Shown here: positions 7,175-13,863 of the stretch, piece after piece
How the letters are laid out: the number at the start of each line of letters is the position of its first letter
Numbering within the stretch: the first letter of the stretch is position 1
From: an uncultured Maribacter sp.
GTDB taxonomy: Bacteria; Bacteroidota; Bacteroidia; Flavobacteriales; Flavobacteriaceae
Reading direction: 5' to 3'
NCBI GenBank assembly: GCA_905479535.1
Contig: CAJQMW010000272.1
Location: 1-13,863, forward strand
DNA: 13,863 nucleotides
Notes under the pieces: model-generated
What the model saw: only the letters and a program-made list of their open reading frames with translations
Told to the model about the DNA's origin: nothing
Database searches by the model: none
Program-made: the position numbers and the translations under genes

Positions 7175-8497
7175 ATGTTGAACACGTTCTTTTTTAAAAG
7201 AATAGACAACAGTTCACTTATTATTTTCCGTATTTTTTTTGGCATCCTAATCGCGTTGGAATGCATTGGCGCTATTGCTACGGGATGGGTAAAAAGACAG
7301 TTGGTAACGCCCCAATATACATTTCCCTTTATCGATTTTGAATGGCTAAGTCCATTGCCCGGTTATGGCATGTACATTTATTTCTCTGTAATGGGGCTCC
7401 TGGGTATCTGTATCGCGCTAGGGTATCGTTACAGGGTTAGTTGCATTGGTTTCACCCTGCTATGGGCGATGGCGTACTTAATGCAAAAAACTGCGTACAA
7501 TAATCACTATTACCTCTTAATCTTAATTTCCTTCCTCATGTGTTTCTTTCCCGCGAACAGAAATAGTTCACTGGACGCAAGGCGAAATCCTTCCATTAAA
7601 AAAGATTCCATGTTCACTTACGTCAAATGGATAATTGTGCTACAATTGTTCATCGTATACGTCTATGCTTCTGTCGCCAAACTATACGGGGATTGGTTGG
7701 ATTTTGGTATGATTAAAATATTGATGCTTCCTAAAGCGGACTACTATTTGATCGGAGATTTGTTACAGCAACCCTGGGTACATAAGATCATAGGAACTGC
7801 CGGAATTCTGTTCGATTTGCTTATCATTCCGGCCCTTTTGTGGAAACCCACCCGAAAAATTGCTTTTATCGTTTCTATTTTCTTCCACTTGTTCAATTCA
7901 ATCGTTTTTCAGATAGGTATATTTCCATACCTATCTTTAGCCTTTTCGGTTTTCTTTTTTGAGCCGAGAACTATTCGAAAATTATTCTTTAGAGCGAAGC
8001 AGCCCTTCGTAACTACTAAAATCCAAATACCCAATTATAAAAATTGGTTCCTTATCGCTTTTTCCACCTATTTTTTACTTCAGCTGGCACTGCCGATCAG
8101 GCATCATTTTATTGCTGATGATGTGCTATGGACAGAAGAAGGGCATAGAATGAGTTGGCGCATGATGCTCCGTAGCCGGGTAGGTCGCGGCCAGTTCAAA
8201 GTAGTGAACCAAACTACGGGAAATACATTGTTCATTAAACCCGATGATTACTTGACAAAACCTCAAAGACGAAAAGTATTTTCCTATCCCGACTTTTCAT
8301 GGCAGTTTGCTCAATTCCTCAAAAAACAATTCGAAAAAGGTGGTGACGAGGTGTCCGTTTATCTGGTAAATTCCATGATCGGCATCAATGGCAGGCCTTA
8401 TGCGCCTTTTATTGACCCAGAAAGAGATTTGGCCAACACCCCTTGGAAACCCTTCCAGCATCACGATTGGATACTGCCCTCACAACTAGGGAAATAA
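7175..8497 (+). CDS. HTTM-domain membrane protein, vitamin K-dependent gamma-carboxylase-like
   Basis: This is a 440-residue integral membrane protein with several hydrophobic segments (about 13-35, 66-84, 90-106, 110-126, 150-168, 207-223, 228-262 and 291-306) and a soluble C-terminal part (about 312-440). Motifs resemble the gamma-glutamyl carboxylase (GGCX) family as I remember it: QKTAYNNHYYL at 104-114 (GGCX has KTSWNNHSYL, including His160), VAKLYGDWL at 167-175 (GGCX VKKLDADWV, whose second Lys is the catalytic K218, here K169) and GHRMSWRMMLRSR at 323-335 (GGCX GYSWDMMVHSR). Such enzymes use reduced vitamin K, here possibly menaquinone, to carboxylate Glu, but the function of bacterial HTTM proteins is largely unproven. 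An ATG at 7154 would add 7 residues and overlap ribF by 20 nt. I prefer 7175 because MLNTFFFKRIDN fits the family N-terminus. The gene abuts ribF. Confidence 0.88.
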   Translation: MLNTFFFKRIDNSSLIIFRIFFGILIALECIGAIATGWVKRQLVTPQYTFPFIDFEWLSPLPGYGMYIYFSVMGLLGICIALGYRYRVSCIGFTLLWAMAYLMQKTAYNNHYYLLILISFLMCFFPANRNSSLDARRNPSIKKDSMFTYVKWIIVLQLFIVYVYASVAKLYGDWLDFGMIKILMLPKADYYLIGDLLQQPWVHKIIGTAGILFDLLIIPALLWKPTRKIAFIVSIFFHLFNSIVFQIGIFPYLSLAFSVFFFEPRTIRKLFFRAKQPFVTTKIQIPNYKNWFLIAFSTYFLLQLALPIRHHFIADDVLWTEEGHRMSWRMMLRSRVGRGQFKVVNQTTGNTLFIKPDDYLTKPQRRKVFSYPDFSWQFAQFLKKQFEKGGDEVSVYLVNSMIGINGRPYAPFIDPERDLANTPWKPFQHHDWILPSQLGK

Positions 8498-8555
8498 TGT
8501 TTTTATGATAAGCAACCTTTTACCAGACCAAGCATCTATATGAAAACTTCAACCT

Positions 8556-8990
8556 ATGTTGTCAAATAACTATCTAAGAATATGGACGATGGCACTTATT
8601 CTATTTTCTTTTGCTTGTTCCAAAGATGAGGATAAAGAAGACTGTAGTACCCTTACGGTATGTACCAATGAATTCAGATCTATTGTTGTATCCGTTAAAA
8701 ATAGTTCTGGAGAATCCGTTCGTTTAGATAGGTACAAAGTAATTCTTGGACGAGGAAACAAGGACATAGCTCCAGAACTGACCAATTTTGACGGCGAAAA
8801 CTTTGGAGCGAACGGAGCATATGTCATATTTAATGACAGTTACCGTTTAGAGTTTCAAAACAGTACTACCAATTTAAAATTTATAGGAATCATAGATTCC
8901 CAAGAAATAATCACTACCGAATTTGTCGTTGGAGCGGATTGCTGCCATGTTTCATTAGTTTCGGGAGATACCTATATCGTACTAAATTAA
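8556..8990 (+). CDS. Small lipoprotein of unknown function, probably surface-exposed
   Basis: This 144-residue protein begins with a lipoprotein signal peptide (hydrophobic 12-20, lipobox FSFAC, Cys at 21). The cysteine is followed by SKDEDKED, which matches the K-(D/E)-(D/E) lipoprotein export signal described for Bacteroidota such as Capnocytophaga and predicts display on the cell surface. The mature part is rich in beta-type sequence. It has four further cysteines: C30, C36 and the adjacent pair C129-C130 in GADCCHVSLVSG near the C-terminus. I do not recognise a named family. The start is set by the signal peptide; no Shine-Dalgarno and no exact TAnnTTTG box were found in the 58 nt after the HTTM gene. 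The next lipoprotein starts 10 nt after its stop, suggesting one operon. Confidence 0.82.
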   Translation: MLSNNYLRIWTMALILFSFACSKDEDKEDCSTLTVCTNEFRSIVVSVKNSSGESVRLDRYKVILGRGNKDIAPELTNFDGENFGANGAYVIFNDSYRLEFQNSTTNLKFIGIIDSQEIITTEFVVGADCCHVSLVSGDTYIVLN

Positions 8991-9000
8991 GAGTCTTCCT

Positions 9001-9306
9001 ATGAAAAAACTACTCCCCTACGTCATCTTCATTTTCATGCTTGCTATGGCATGCAACAAAGATGAACCTTGTGACAACCTAATGGAGGCAAAACTTTTTT
9101 ATATGCCAAGTTGTGCTACTATAAATGGTTATGTCACTATTGTTAAGAATGGTGAAACCTATATTTTTCAAGAAGAAATAGATGAAGAGTTCCAGAAGGA
9201 CAGTATCGATGTCCTTATTGCTTACAATATTCTGGGAACAAAATTACTTACCGCAGAATGTATAATGGCACCTGCAATTAGAATAACCTGCCTAAGCGAA
9301 AACTGA
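9001..9306 (+). CDS. Small cysteine-containing lipoprotein of unknown function
   Basis: This 101-residue lipoprotein starts MKKLLPYVIF and has lipobox LAMAC with the acylated Cys at 18. NKDEPC follows, again the K-D-E type signal linked to surface export in Bacteroidota. The mature 83 residues hold four more cysteines (C24, C38, C87, C97), enough for two disulfide bonds in a small, probably beta-rich domain. No known family or catalytic motif is recognised. The ATG is 10 nt after the stop of the preceding lipoprotein, so the two are probably cotranscribed and may act together on the cell surface. The proteins share overall style (K-D-E signal, paired N- and C-terminal cysteines) but no clear alignment, so a common origin is not claimed. 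Confidence 0.8.
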   Translation: MKKLLPYVIFIFMLAMACNKDEPCDNLMEAKLFYMPSCATINGYVTIVKNGETYIFQEEIDEEFQKDSIDVLIAYNILGTKLLTAECIMAPAIRITCLSEN

Positions 9307-9341
9307 CCTATTATGGGTAGCCTCCTAAAGCGGGATTATTG

Positions 9342-9349
9342 TAACTTTG
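9342..9349 (+). promoter_or_regulatory. -7 promoter box of serS
   Basis: TAACTTTG is an exact TAnnTTTG match 20 nt before the serS ATG at 9370, predicting a leader of about 13-15 nt. It lies inside the in-frame upstream extension from ATG 9313, which argues that the extension is not translated as part of serS. No TTG was found at the usual -33 distance. Confidence 0.6.
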
Positions 9350-9369
9350 CTGCTGTAAAAAATCATTGT

Positions 9370-10641
9370 ATGTTACAATTACAGGCTATCCGAGAACATA
9401 AGGATAAAATGATATCTGCGCTCAAAAAGCGCAATATTGATGGAAGTGCTTTACTCGAAAATGTACTCGTACTGGATGAAAAGAGACGTACTACACAAAC
9501 ACGTTTAGATTCGGTTCTCGCGGAATCCAATAGTATTTCCGAGGAAATTGGGATGTTGTACAAATCCGGCAAAGCGCAGGAGGCCAATGTGCTAAAAGAA
9601 AAAACGGTATCCTTAAAGAAAGAGTCCAAACAGTTAGGGGAGGATTTGAACCATGCTGAAGAAGAGCTTCAAACCTTACTTTATCAAATACCCAACATTC
9701 CCCATGAATCGGTTCCCAGTGGAAATTCTGAAGAGGACAATGAGGAGGTATACAAAGAAGGAACAATTCCTGAATTGAAGGATGAGGCACTTCCGCATTG
9801 GGAACTGGCTAAAAAGTATGATATCATAGATTTTGAGTTGGGTGTTAAAATTGCCGGTGCAGGATTTCCTGTTTATAAAGGCAAGGGTGCCCGTTTCCAA
9901 CGTGCTTTAATAGCTTATTTTTTGGATAAGAATACCGAAGCAGGTTACACTGAAATTCAAGTGCCGCATCTGGTTAACGAATTGTCAGGCTATGGCACAG
10001 GGCAACTACCGGACAAAGAAGGTCAAATGTACCATGTAACGTCAGATGACCTTTACTTGATACCGACAGCCGAAGTTCCGGTGACCAATATTTTTAGGGA
10101 CGTCATTCTAAATGAAAGTGATTTCCCCATTCGGTATACGGGATATACGCCATGCTTTAGAAGAGAGGCCGGCAGCTACGGTGCGCATGTTAGGGGACTT
10201 AATAGACTACATCAATTTGATAAGGTAGAAATTGTGCGGGCAGAACACCCATCCACTTCCTATAAAGCATTGGATGGTATGGTGGAGCATGTAAAAACTA
10301 TTCTAAGGGAATTAAAATTACCGTATCGTATTTTAAGACTCTGCGGTGGAGACTTGGGCTTTACCGCTGCCCTAACCTATGATTTTGAGGTATTTTCCAC
10401 GGCACAAGACCGCTGGTTGGAAATTAGCTCGGTTTCCAATTTTGAAACCTACCAAGCTAACCGATTGAAACTACGTTACAAGGACAAAAACGGAAAAAGC
10501 CAATTGGCCCACACGCTAAACGGAAGTTCTTTGGCCCTGCCACGGGTCTTGGCCGGTATTTTAGAAAACTACCAGACAGCGGACGGAATTAAAATTCCAG
10601 AGGTGCTTGTCCCCTACTGTGGTTTTGATTTGATTGATTAG
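9370..10641 (+). CDS. serS: Serine--tRNA ligase
   Basis: A class II aminoacyl-tRNA synthetase that charges tRNA-Ser with serine in the cytoplasm. From ATG 9370 the protein has 423 residues, the normal length, and starts MLQLQAIREHKDKM as expected. Residues about 28-106 form the charged antiparallel coiled-coil arm that holds the long variable arm of tRNA-Ser. Motif 1 lies around 165-205 (GAGFPVYKGKGARFQRALI, 162-180), the serine-site TAE loop is T233-E235, motif 2 is FRREAGSYGAHVRGL (263-277) and motif 3 is LNGSSLALPRVLAGILENYQ (383-402) with R392. An in-frame ATG at 9313 would add 19 residues (MGSLLKRDYCNF...). I reject it because it would span the serS -7 box and does not fit the family. 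The stop lies 10 nt from the stop of the convergent MBL gene, with no terminator hairpin between. Confidence 0.97.
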   Translation: MLQLQAIREHKDKMISALKKRNIDGSALLENVLVLDEKRRTTQTRLDSVLAESNSISEEIGMLYKSGKAQEANVLKEKTVSLKKESKQLGEDLNHAEEELQTLLYQIPNIPHESVPSGNSEEDNEEVYKEGTIPELKDEALPHWELAKKYDIIDFELGVKIAGAGFPVYKGKGARFQRALIAYFLDKNTEAGYTEIQVPHLVNELSGYGTGQLPDKEGQMYHVTSDDLYLIPTAEVPVTNIFRDVILNESDFPIRYTGYTPCFRREAGSYGAHVRGLNRLHQFDKVEIVRAEHPSTSYKALDGMVEHVKTILRELKLPYRILRLCGGDLGFTAALTYDFEVFSTAQDRWLEISSVSNFETYQANRLKLRYKDKNGKSQLAHTLNGSSLALPRVLAGILENYQTADGIKIPEVLVPYCGFDLID

Positions 10642-10651
10642 TTCTAGAAAC

Positions 10652-11959
10652 CTACAAATCGTTGTACTTAAATTCATAGGATTCCCATTGGTATCCCATT
10701 TGTACACGTCTAAAAGCAAAGATTTTCTCGCCATCCGTACGTACGTTAATAATGCCCGGAAGTACTTTTTTAAATCGTTGCCGCGCTTCGGAATTGGCAG
10801 CGGAATTGGAAAAATCCAAATCATCCAAAGTAGTTACTTCAGAATTTGCACGCGCTATAGCGTCCGAATCTCCGGCATCTACAAATAACGCCGAAAGTTC
10901 CGTAGAAAAGATTAGGGGCATACGTCCCCTACCGGCTAATCCCAATCCACCTAAGAAGATTGCCCTAGGATGTCCATGGTCCGGAGTTTCGCCCGAGGAG
11001 ACTACAGTAACCATTGGATGTACTGCGTTGAATAATTCTTGTGAAAATTCATGACTACCGTGATGTGGTGCTTTAAAAATATGGGCATTTGCCCTGAGAT
11101 TGTTCCCCGGAACCGATAAAAAATGCCCGCTACCCTTAACATTTAAATCACCCGAAAAAAAAGTCCTCACATGCTCGTAATCCAATCTAAAAATGACCGA
11201 ATGCCCATTTATGGAGTGCGATTTCCCACCGAACCATTTAAGGGTGCCATCCGGCTCTAGAATAGGTCCCAAAATCTCTACCTGCACACTTGCATCACCA
11301 ATGGGCAAAAAACCGGTGTTCGCGTCCAATCTCCTATAGGTTGCCCCACTAGTGGCTACGGCATCAGTCCATTTTTTAAAAGTGGACTTTAAATTTTCGC
11401 CTGACAAATCTTGAATTGAATCATGCAACGTGACCAACTTGTCATTGAGCATGGTCCCCAATTCTGTGTTATGTCCATCCTCATAAAGCCCAATTCCATT
11501 ATGATAAATATGCTTCACTTCTATTTTTGGATGGTTCAGAAGTGGAATCAATCCCACTACATGATCCTTATCGGCGTGACTTAGAAAAAGGTGGTCGATG
11601 ACCACACTATTTTGGGCTTGGTCCAAACGGTATTTCCATATTAAAAAGCCTAAGGCCCTATCTTTTAAACCGCCGTCGACCAAAATTTTTACGTTATCCG
11701 GGGTCACTATGAACGAAGCATCGCCTTGGCCAATATCCAAAAAATAAAGTTCAAGGCTGCGCTTGGTCAATAATTTGGTGTTGGACGGTATGGTGCCTTG
11801 CCGACCTCTATAAATAGCATCTCGTCTGGGGTTATTGGTATTGTCCTGTGAAGGGTCGACGTCCAGTTCGTCTCCGTGAATGGCCACATAACTCGTATCC
11901 TCAATGCCATTATTAAAGTAAAAACGCTTCGTTTTATTGGCGAGAAACCTCTTTTCCAT
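10652..11959 (-). CDS. Stand-alone ComEC-type metallo-beta-lactamase-fold hydrolase
   Basis: This 435-residue protein has no signal peptide or membrane segment, so it is probably cytoplasmic. From about residue 69 it shows the MBL domain typical of the C-terminal part of ComEC/Rec2: LYFLDIGQGDASFIV (71-85), ILVDGG (92-97), metal-binding SHADKDHVVGL (127-137; H128, D130, D132, H133), NGHSVIFRLDY (251-261), FFSGDL (267-272, metal ligand D271), KAPHHGSHEF (296-305), VVSSG (319-323) and GHP (329-331). ComEC MBL domains act on DNA at the membrane channel. Here the channel is absent, so the substrate is unknown, though a phosphodiester such as nucleic acid is reasonable. Residues 1-68 are a polar N-terminal extension of unknown role, and 365-435 form an unassigned C-terminal region. 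The gene is monocistronic on the minus strand between serS and the TPR gene. Confidence 0.85.
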   Translation of the reverse strand: MEKRFLANKTKRFYFNNGIEDTSYVAIHGDELDVDPSQDNTNNPRRDAIYRGRQGTIPSNTKLLTKRSLELYFLDIGQGDASFIVTPDNVKILVDGGLKDRALGFLIWKYRLDQAQNSVVIDHLFLSHADKDHVVGLIPLLNHPKIEVKHIYHNGIGLYEDGHNTELGTMLNDKLVTLHDSIQDLSGENLKSTFKKWTDAVATSGATYRRLDANTGFLPIGDASVQVEILGPILEPDGTLKWFGGKSHSINGHSVIFRLDYEHVRTFFSGDLNVKGSGHFLSVPGNNLRANAHIFKAPHHGSHEFSQELFNAVHPMVTVVSSGETPDHGHPRAIFLGGLGLAGRGRMPLIFSTELSALFVDAGDSDAIARANSEVTTLDDLDFSNSAANSEARQRFKKVLPGIINVRTDGEKIFAFRRVQMGYQWESYEFKYNDL

Positions 11960-12186
11960 ATCTATAAGATTAAACCCGTTTCGCTAATTCTCCACTAAAG
12001 CTACTATTTAATAAAGCTTTTTTGAGGAATATCCGTACAGATGGATACAAAAATTGTATGCTTAGCGATTTAGTGCCGCTACTTAAAAATCTCCCAAGTT
12101 CCCGTGTAAATCTCGTTTTGTATCGAATTAGCGTACACTTAACAGATTCTTTTCCTAGGCTTACGTAAATTTGATAAATTTCCTTT
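11960..12186. other. Divergent intergenic region between the MBL and TPR genes
   Basis: This 227-nt AT-rich spacer separates the divergent MBL gene (minus) and TPR gene (plus), so it should hold both promoters. The plus-strand -7 box at 12166-12173 is clear. I found no exact TAnnTTTG on the minus strand for the MBL gene. A small inverted repeat ATACAA-AAA-TTGTAT at 12045-12059 could be an operator or chance. No ORF, tRNA or terminator was recognised. Confidence 0.4.
12166..12173 (+). promoter_or_regulatory. -7 promoter box of the TPR gene
   Basis: TAAATTTG is an exact TAnnTTTG match ending 13 nt before the ATG at 12187, so the leader would be only about 5-8 nt, almost leaderless. No TTG is seen at the usual -33 position. 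Confidence 0.5.
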
Positions 12187-13863
12187 ATGAGATTTTTTTA
12201 CTGTATTGCTTTCCTGTTTTTTTCCTTGTCACTTTGCGCTCAAGAAGACTTTTTGGCCAAGCAATACTTTTCCGATGGTGATTTTGAAAAAGCGGTAGTT
12301 TTTTACGAAAAGCTGGTGGAGAAAAATCCCCGAAGAACAGATTACGTTCAGGGGCTAATTGCCTGTTACCAGCAATTGGAACGCTACGAAGATGCTGAAA
12401 CGTTCCTATCCGAACAATTGAACATGCGAAATCCCCATCCAACGCTATTAATAGAGATGGGTTACAACTACAAGTTGCAGGAACAGGCGGAAAAAGCGGA
12501 TGGTTACTTTGACCAAGCCTTAGCTATAATAGAACAAAACCCGAATTTTGGATACGCCCTAGGCTATCAATTTCAAAAATATAGTTTGTTGGACCGTGCC
12601 ATAACAGCCTATCAAACGGCAATGGAAATGAATCCGGCTTTGGACTACAACTATCAATTGGCGCGAATTTATGGGGAGCAAGGGGATGTAGAACGGATGT
12701 TCCGTTCTTATCTAAACCTTATCAGTGCGGGTAAGACCTCTAAATCCAATATTTTAAGAAGTATAGATGATTTTGTTACGAGTGATCCGGAGGATAAAAA
12801 CAATTTGTTGTTGAAACAAATACTCTTGGAAAAGGCGCAGAAGAATCCAGAACTTGTATGGAATGAACTATTGGGCTGGCTTTTCGTGCAACAGAACCAA
12901 TACAACAGTGCCTTTAGACAGGAAAAGGCAATTTTTAAAAGAACCGAGGGAAACAATACGCAGCGCTTGGAAAATCTGGGCGACATGGCACTGGAAGCAA
13001 ATGAAGTAGCCGTTGCCAAAGATATTTTTGAATATATTTCTGAGGGTACGAAGGATGAAATCACGCGACTTAATGCCGAATTGAACTTAATAGATATTGA
13101 CCTATTAGAAGCGAATGACAAAGAACTGGATGCGATTCAAAAAAAATACGAAGAACTGGTGAATATCCATGGGTATAAGGCCCGGACTTTACAATTACAG
13201 GTTGCTTATGCCAATTTCCTGACCTTCAAACGCAATAATCCGGAACCGGCGGAGGAGTTGCTGAAAAATAGCCTGGAACTACCTCTAAATGATCGGGGAA
13301 ACGCATATATAAAATTGGCTCTGGGAGACATTTTAGTGTACAATAGAAAGTTTAACGAAGCCCTTATCTATTTTTCGCAAATTCAACAACAACTTAAAAA
13401 CGACGTTTTGGGACAGAATGCCCGTTTTAAAGTCGCACAAACCAGTTTTTATAAGGGCGATTTTGACTGGGCACTTACGCAATTAAAGGTGCTAAGAGGT
13501 TCCACTTCGCAACTTATTGCCAATGATGCCATGCAGTTGAGCTTATTAATTTCGGATAACTCCTTGGAAGATTCTACGCAAACGGCCTTAAAAATATATG
13601 CCAGGGCAGATTTCTTAGCCTATCAGAACAATACAACCGAAGCACTGAGCGTCTTGGAGGATATCCTCCAAAACCATAAAGGAGAAAAAATTGAGGACGA
13701 AGCTTTATTAAAGCAGGCCCAACTCTATGAGACCCAAAAAAAATATGAGGAAGCCAGCCTCAACTACGAAAAAATAGTAGCGTTCTATGGTAACGGAATT
13801 TTAGCTGACGATGCCTATTTTGCTTTGGGCGAACTTTACAGAAAAGTGTTTGACGAACCGGAA
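12187..13863 (+). CDS. Exported tetratricopeptide-repeat protein, 3' end outside window
   Basis: The frame is open without a stop from ATG 12187 to the last base, giving 559 residues of a longer protein. The N-terminus MRFFYCIAFLFFSLSLCA is a Sec signal peptide with a likely cut after A18 (LCA-QED), so the protein is periplasmic or outer-membrane associated; no lipobox is evident. TPR motifs follow: LAKQYFSDGDFEKAVVFYEK (23-42, with LVEKNP after it), a second unit from about 54 (QGLIACYQQLERYEDAETFL), and further helical pairs near 88-160. Repeat-like helices resume at 358-559 (LALGDILVYNRKFNEALIYF, QLYETQKKYEEASLNYEKIV, DDAYFALGELYRK). TPR arrays bind proteins, so this is probably a scaffold for an envelope complex rather than an enzyme; the partner cannot be read from the sequence. 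The gene diverges from the MBL gene and has its own -7 box. Confidence 0.88.
   Translation, partial: MRFFYCIAFLFFSLSLCAQEDFLAKQYFSDGDFEKAVVFYEKLVEKNPRRTDYVQGLIACYQQLERYEDAETFLSEQLNMRNPHPTLLIEMGYNYKLQEQAEKADGYFDQALAIIEQNPNFGYALGYQFQKYSLLDRAITAYQTAMEMNPALDYNYQLARIYGEQGDVERMFRSYLNLISAGKTSKSNILRSIDDFVTSDPEDKNNLLLKQILLEKAQKNPELVWNELLGWLFVQQNQYNSAFRQEKAIFKRTEGNNTQRLENLGDMALEANEVAVAKDIFEYISEGTKDEITRLNAELNLIDIDLLEANDKELDAIQKKYEELVNIHGYKARTLQLQVAYANFLTFKRNNPEPAEELLKNSLELPLNDRGNAYIKLALGDILVYNRKFNEALIYFSQIQQQLKNDVLGQNARFKVAQTSFYKGDFDWALTQLKVLRGSTSQLIANDAMQLSLLISDNSLEDSTQTALKIYARADFLAYQNNTTEALSVLEDILQNHKGEKIEDEALLKQAQLYETQKKYEEASLNYEKIVAFYGNGILADDAYFALGELYRKVFDEPE

Noticed and set aside
9363..9900. Several minus-strand frames (88, 99 and 74 codons) inside serS
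   Set aside because: They are antisense to the conserved SerRS coiled-coil arm and catalytic core, and have no independent start signals or domain features.
10634..11054. Plus-strand frames (84 and 100 codons) opposite the 3' half of the MBL gene
   Set aside because: They are antisense to conserved MBL motifs, with no signal or domain, and are consistent with shadow frames.
12045..12059. Inverted repeat ATACAA-AAA-TTGTAT as an operator
   Set aside because: A 6-bp AT-rich stem is easily found by chance in such sequence, and it is not clearly placed relative to a promoter. It is only mentioned in the intergenic entry.
1..13863. CRISPR array, tRNA/rRNA genes, prophage or complete insertion sequence
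   Set aside because: No regularly spaced repeats, no tRNA-like T-loop and acceptor pairing, and no transposase, integrase or phage structural genes were seen on either strand.

Overview
The window reads as a chromosomal housekeeping segment from a member of the Flavobacteriaceae (Bacteroidota), probably marine. The evidence is a type IX secretion (T9SS) C-terminal sorting domain, two lipoproteins with a charged K-D-E motif right after the lipobox cysteine, several matches to the Bacteroidota -7 promoter box TAnnTTTG, weak or absent Shine-Dalgarno sequences, and the order prs-rplY-pth, which I recall as common in this family. The genus cannot be fixed from the sequence alone.

Left part (1-1471, + strand): the last 15 codons of prs (PRPP synthetase), then rplY (long-form ribosomal protein L25/CTC), a strong hairpin terminator, and pth (peptidyl-tRNA hydrolase). 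Between pth and the next, convergent, gene lies a 234-bp element with perfect 14-bp terminal inverted repeats, an 8-bp flanking direct repeat and a long internal palindrome. It looks like a non-autonomous transposable element (MITE-like) and is the clearest unannotated structure in the window.

Middle part: a two-gene minus-strand operon (6194 to 1735) encodes a 1258-residue secreted M12B/reprolysin-like zinc metalloprotease with a mosaic of adhesive domains, a P domain and a T9SS signal, followed with an ATGA overlap by a fibronectin-III-like lipoprotein. Divergent from it, ribF (riboflavin kinase/FAD synthetase, GTG start) is followed directly by an HTTM/vitamin K-dependent gamma-carboxylase-like membrane protein that keeps the K and NNH positions I associate with the carboxylase active site. 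Two small cysteine-containing lipoproteins, predicted to be surface-exposed and of unknown function, come next.

Right part: serS (seryl-tRNA synthetase) with its own -7 box, which decides its start; a convergent stand-alone ComEC-type metallo-beta-lactamase-fold protein on the minus strand only 10 nt away; a 227-nt divergent intergenic region; and the first 559 codons of an exported TPR protein running off the window. No RNA gene, CRISPR array, prophage or complete insertion sequence was seen. Most of the window is core translation and cofactor metabolism (prs, rplY, pth, ribF, serS). The accessory content is the protease/lipoprotein operon, the small lipoproteins, the MBL gene and the MITE-like element.
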